From an uncultured Actinomycetes bacterium (GTDB lineage Bacteria; Actinomycetota; Thermoleophilia; Solirubrobacterales; 70-9): 6,292 nt of DNA. Within the stretch, counting starts at the first letter, position 1; every line of letters starts with the position of its first letter. Positions 4,697 to 6,292 of the stretch are shown here, in pieces. The stretch lies in NCBI GenBank assembly GCA_946479725.1, contig CAMLHB010000141.1, forward strand, positions 1 to 6,292, read 5' to 3'. The position numbers were made by a program, and so were the translations under genes. The notes beneath the pieces are model-generated. The model searched no databases and was not told where the DNA came from. It saw only the letters and a list, made by a program, of their open reading frames with translations.

Positions 4697-6292
4697 ACGG
4701 GAAGGGCACGACCAGCAGCAGGTAGTTCCAGGGCAGGGCCGCCGTTCCCAGCAGGCCCTGGAAGACAGGGACGTAGATCAGCAGCGCCGCCAGGGCCAGC
4801 TCGAAGGCGATGCCCCAGAGCAGCAGGCGGTTGCTGAAGACGCCGATCGAGCGCAGCGAGGCGCGGTCGGTCCGGGCTGCGAAGGCGGTCCCGACCTGGC
4901 AGGCGACCATGCTGAGAAAGGTCATCGTCGTCGCCTGCCGGTAGGCGTGGTGGAGCGGCGTGCCGGCGCCGGTCGGGTCGTCGAGGCTCCAGCCGGCGCG
5001 CAGGAGGACGTAGAAGAAGGCGCCCATCCCGAGCAGCGCCGAGATCAGGCCGAGAAAGAGCCAGGCCCGGACCAGCAGGGCGCGGTTGATCAGGTTCTCC
5101 GAGCGCGGGCGCGGGCGGCGGCGCATGATCCCGGGCTCGGCCGCCTCGCGGCCCAGCGCCAACGCCGGCAGGGTCTCGGTGCCGACGTCGACGGCGAGCA
5201 GCTGCATCACCGTCAGCGGCAGCGGGATCGCGCCGCCGCCGAGGGCGAAGACGACGTAGGGGGCGAGCTCCGGCGTCAGGTGGGCGAAGATGTAGACGAT
5301 GAACTTGCGGATGTTGTCGTAGATCCGCCGGCCCGCCGCGACGGCGGCGACGATCGTCGCGAAGTTGTCGTCGGTGAGGACCATCGTCGAGGCCTCGCGG
5401 GCGACATCGGTGCCGGAGCGGCCCATCGCGACGCCGATGTCGGCGCGGCGCAGGGCCGGGGCGTCGTTGGCGCCGTCGCCGGTCATCGCGACGACGTGGC
5501 CGGCCGCGCGCAGGGCGTCGGCGATCCGCAGCTTCGCCTCCGGGGTCGAGCGGGCGAAGACGAGCTCGCCGCCGGCCGCCAGCGCCTCGTCGAGTTGGGC
5601 GTCGCTCATGCTCTCCAGCTGGTCCTCGGAGATCGCCCGGGCGTGGCCGCCGGCGATCCCGATCTGGTTGGCGATCGCCACCGCGGTGCGGGGGTGGTCG
5701 CCGGTGACGACGATGATCCGGATCCCAGCCCGGTGGCAGCGGGCGACGGCCGCTTTCACCTCCGGCCGCGGCGGGTCGATCATCGCCACCAGCCCGAGCA
5801 GGGTGAGGTCGCGCTCGGCCTCCTCGCGGCGCTGAGGGACGGCACCGCCGAGCCGGCGGCGCGCCACCGCCAGCACCCGCAGCCCTTCGTCAGCGAAGCG
5901 ATCGGTGGCGGCGTGGACCTCGGCGCGGGTGGGCTCGTCGAGGAGGCGCGACCCGTCGCCGACGGCGATCGCCGTGCAGCGCGGCAGGATCGACTCCGGC
6001 GCTCCCTTCGCGTTCAGCCACAGATCCCCTTCGACCCCGTCGACCGTCGACATCAACTTCAGCCCGGCGTCGAAGTGAAATTGGGCGCGGCGCCTGTTCG
6101 CGCGAGCCCCGGCGTCGGTATCGACCCCCAGCTCCGCCGCCGCCAGCACCATCGCCCCCTCGGTCGGGTCCCCCACCGCCTCCCCACCCTCAAGCCGCGC
6201 GTTGTTGCAGGCGAACATCGCCTCCCCCAGCGCCCGCCCCTCCCACCGAACTGCATCAACTTGGCTACCTGCTGGGTAGCCAAGTTGATGCA
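4593..6292 (-). CDS. P2-type cation-transporting P-type ATPase (5' end missing)
   Basis: This is the C-terminal two thirds of a Ca2+-ATPase-like membrane pump. The phosphorylated Asp motif (DKTGT) and TM1-4 lie beyond the window. Counting from Met at 6218, one sees: GDPTEGA (16-22) and KGAPES (71-76) of the nucleotide domain; DPPR (148-151); VTGDHP (171-176); the hinge [11 protein letters not shown] (246-256); and six membrane segments to about 520. In TM5 the site reads LTPEL and in TM6 [14 protein letters not shown]; aligned to SERCA, Glu771, Thr799 and Asp800 appear as Glu, Thr and Glu, while Asn768 is lost and Asn796 is Asp. The ion is therefore uncertain (Ca2+, Na+ or other). Mycobacterial CtpF, in the DosR regulon, is of this class. 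The frame stays open upstream of 6218 to the edge, so 6218 is not the start; the outermost codons lie in a suspect hairpin. The stop is TGA at 4595-4593. Confidence 0.92.
   Translation of the reverse strand, partial: HQLGYPAGSQVDAVRWEGRALGEAMFACNNARLEGGEAVGDPTEGAMVLAAAELGVDTDAGARANRRRAQFHFDAGLKLMSTVDGVEGDLWLNAKGAPESILPRCTAIAVGDGSRLLDEPTRAEVHAATDRFADEGLRVLAVARRRLGGAVPQRREEAERDLTLLGLVAMIDPPRPEVKAAVARCHRAGIRIIVVTGDHPRTAVAIANQIGIAGGHARAISEDQLESMSDAQLDEALAAGGELVFARSTPEAKLRIADALRAAGHVVAMTGDGANDAPALRRADIGVAMGRSGTDVAREASTMVLTDDNFATIVAAVAAGRRIYDNIRKFIVYIFAHLTPELAPYVVFALGGGAIPLPLTVMQLLAVDVGTETLPALALGREAAEPGIMRRRPRPRSENLINRALLVRAWLFLGLISALLGMGAFFYVLLRAGWSLDDPTGAGTPLHHAYRQATTMTFLSMVACQVGTAFAARTDRASLRSIGVFSNRLLLWGIAFELALAALLIYVPVFQGLLGTAALPWNYLLLVVPFPFIVWGADELRRWLARRQGPEPESRPRPALPEPRR
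6252..6292. repeat. Perfect 18-bp inverted repeat at the window end
   Basis: TGCATCAACTTGGCTACC (6252-6269) is exactly complementary to 6275-6292, with a 5-base loop TGCTG. The second arm ends on the very last base. It lies within the ATPase reading frame, where a strong hairpin is not expected, and the peptide it encodes ([13 protein letters not shown]) matches no ATPase motif I know. The best explanation is a fold-back or assembly artefact at a contig end; a real hairpin cannot be excluded. Confidence 0.75.

Noticed and set aside
3142..4725. A long plus-strand open frame of 527 codons.
   Set aside because: It runs antisense through the response regulator and out of frame through carbamate kinase. 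Its Arg/Pro/Gly-rich product has no recognisable motif; it is a high-GC shadow.
1..6292. CRISPR arrays, tRNA or rRNA genes, transposases, phage or toxin-antitoxin genes.
   Set aside because: No regularly spaced repeats, cloverleaf, rRNA-like or mobile-element protein sequence was seen on either strand.

Overview
The window looks like one complete 6.3 kb contig from a high-GC bacterium. It opens in mid-gene (lon) and closes in mid-gene on a perfect hairpin. Base composition, GTG starts, Ala/Arg-rich proteins and a DevS/DevR-like sensor pair suggest an Actinomycetota member, perhaps Thermoleophilia. That placement is an inference; there is no marker gene here to prove it.

Layout, left to right: (1) 3' end of lon (+), with a 49-bp nested palindrome inside its last codons. 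(2) A small HxlR-type winged-helix regulator (+) with cysteines near its N-terminus. (3) A strong hairpin in the 57-bp convergent gap. (4) A decayed integral membrane protein gene (-) that reads through only if four +1 frameshifts are corrected. (5) A complete GAF-GAF histidine kinase (+) of the DevS/DosT type that keeps the positions of the haem-ligand His and distal Tyr. (6) Its likely partner, a NarL/LuxR-type response regulator (-), tail to tail with the kinase and only 2 bp away. (7) A carbamate kinase gene (+), divergent from the regulator across a repeat-rich 109-bp gap. (8) A P2-type cation-transporting ATPase (-), cut off at the window end, whose 3' end overlaps that of the carbamate kinase by 104 bp.

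After lon and the HxlR gene the strand flips at every gene, so there is no multigene operon in the second half; coordination would have to come from shared divergent promoters. The best functional reading is a small redox/hypoxia-response locus. A haem-based two-component system sits beside a gene that can make ATP from carbamoyl phosphate and a cation pump. This resembles in content the DosR dormancy regulon of mycobacteria, which includes the P-type ATPase gene ctpF. I found no sequence matching the mycobacterial DosR box, so the regulatory link is a hypothesis. I see no CRISPR, tRNA, rRNA, transposase or phage gene.
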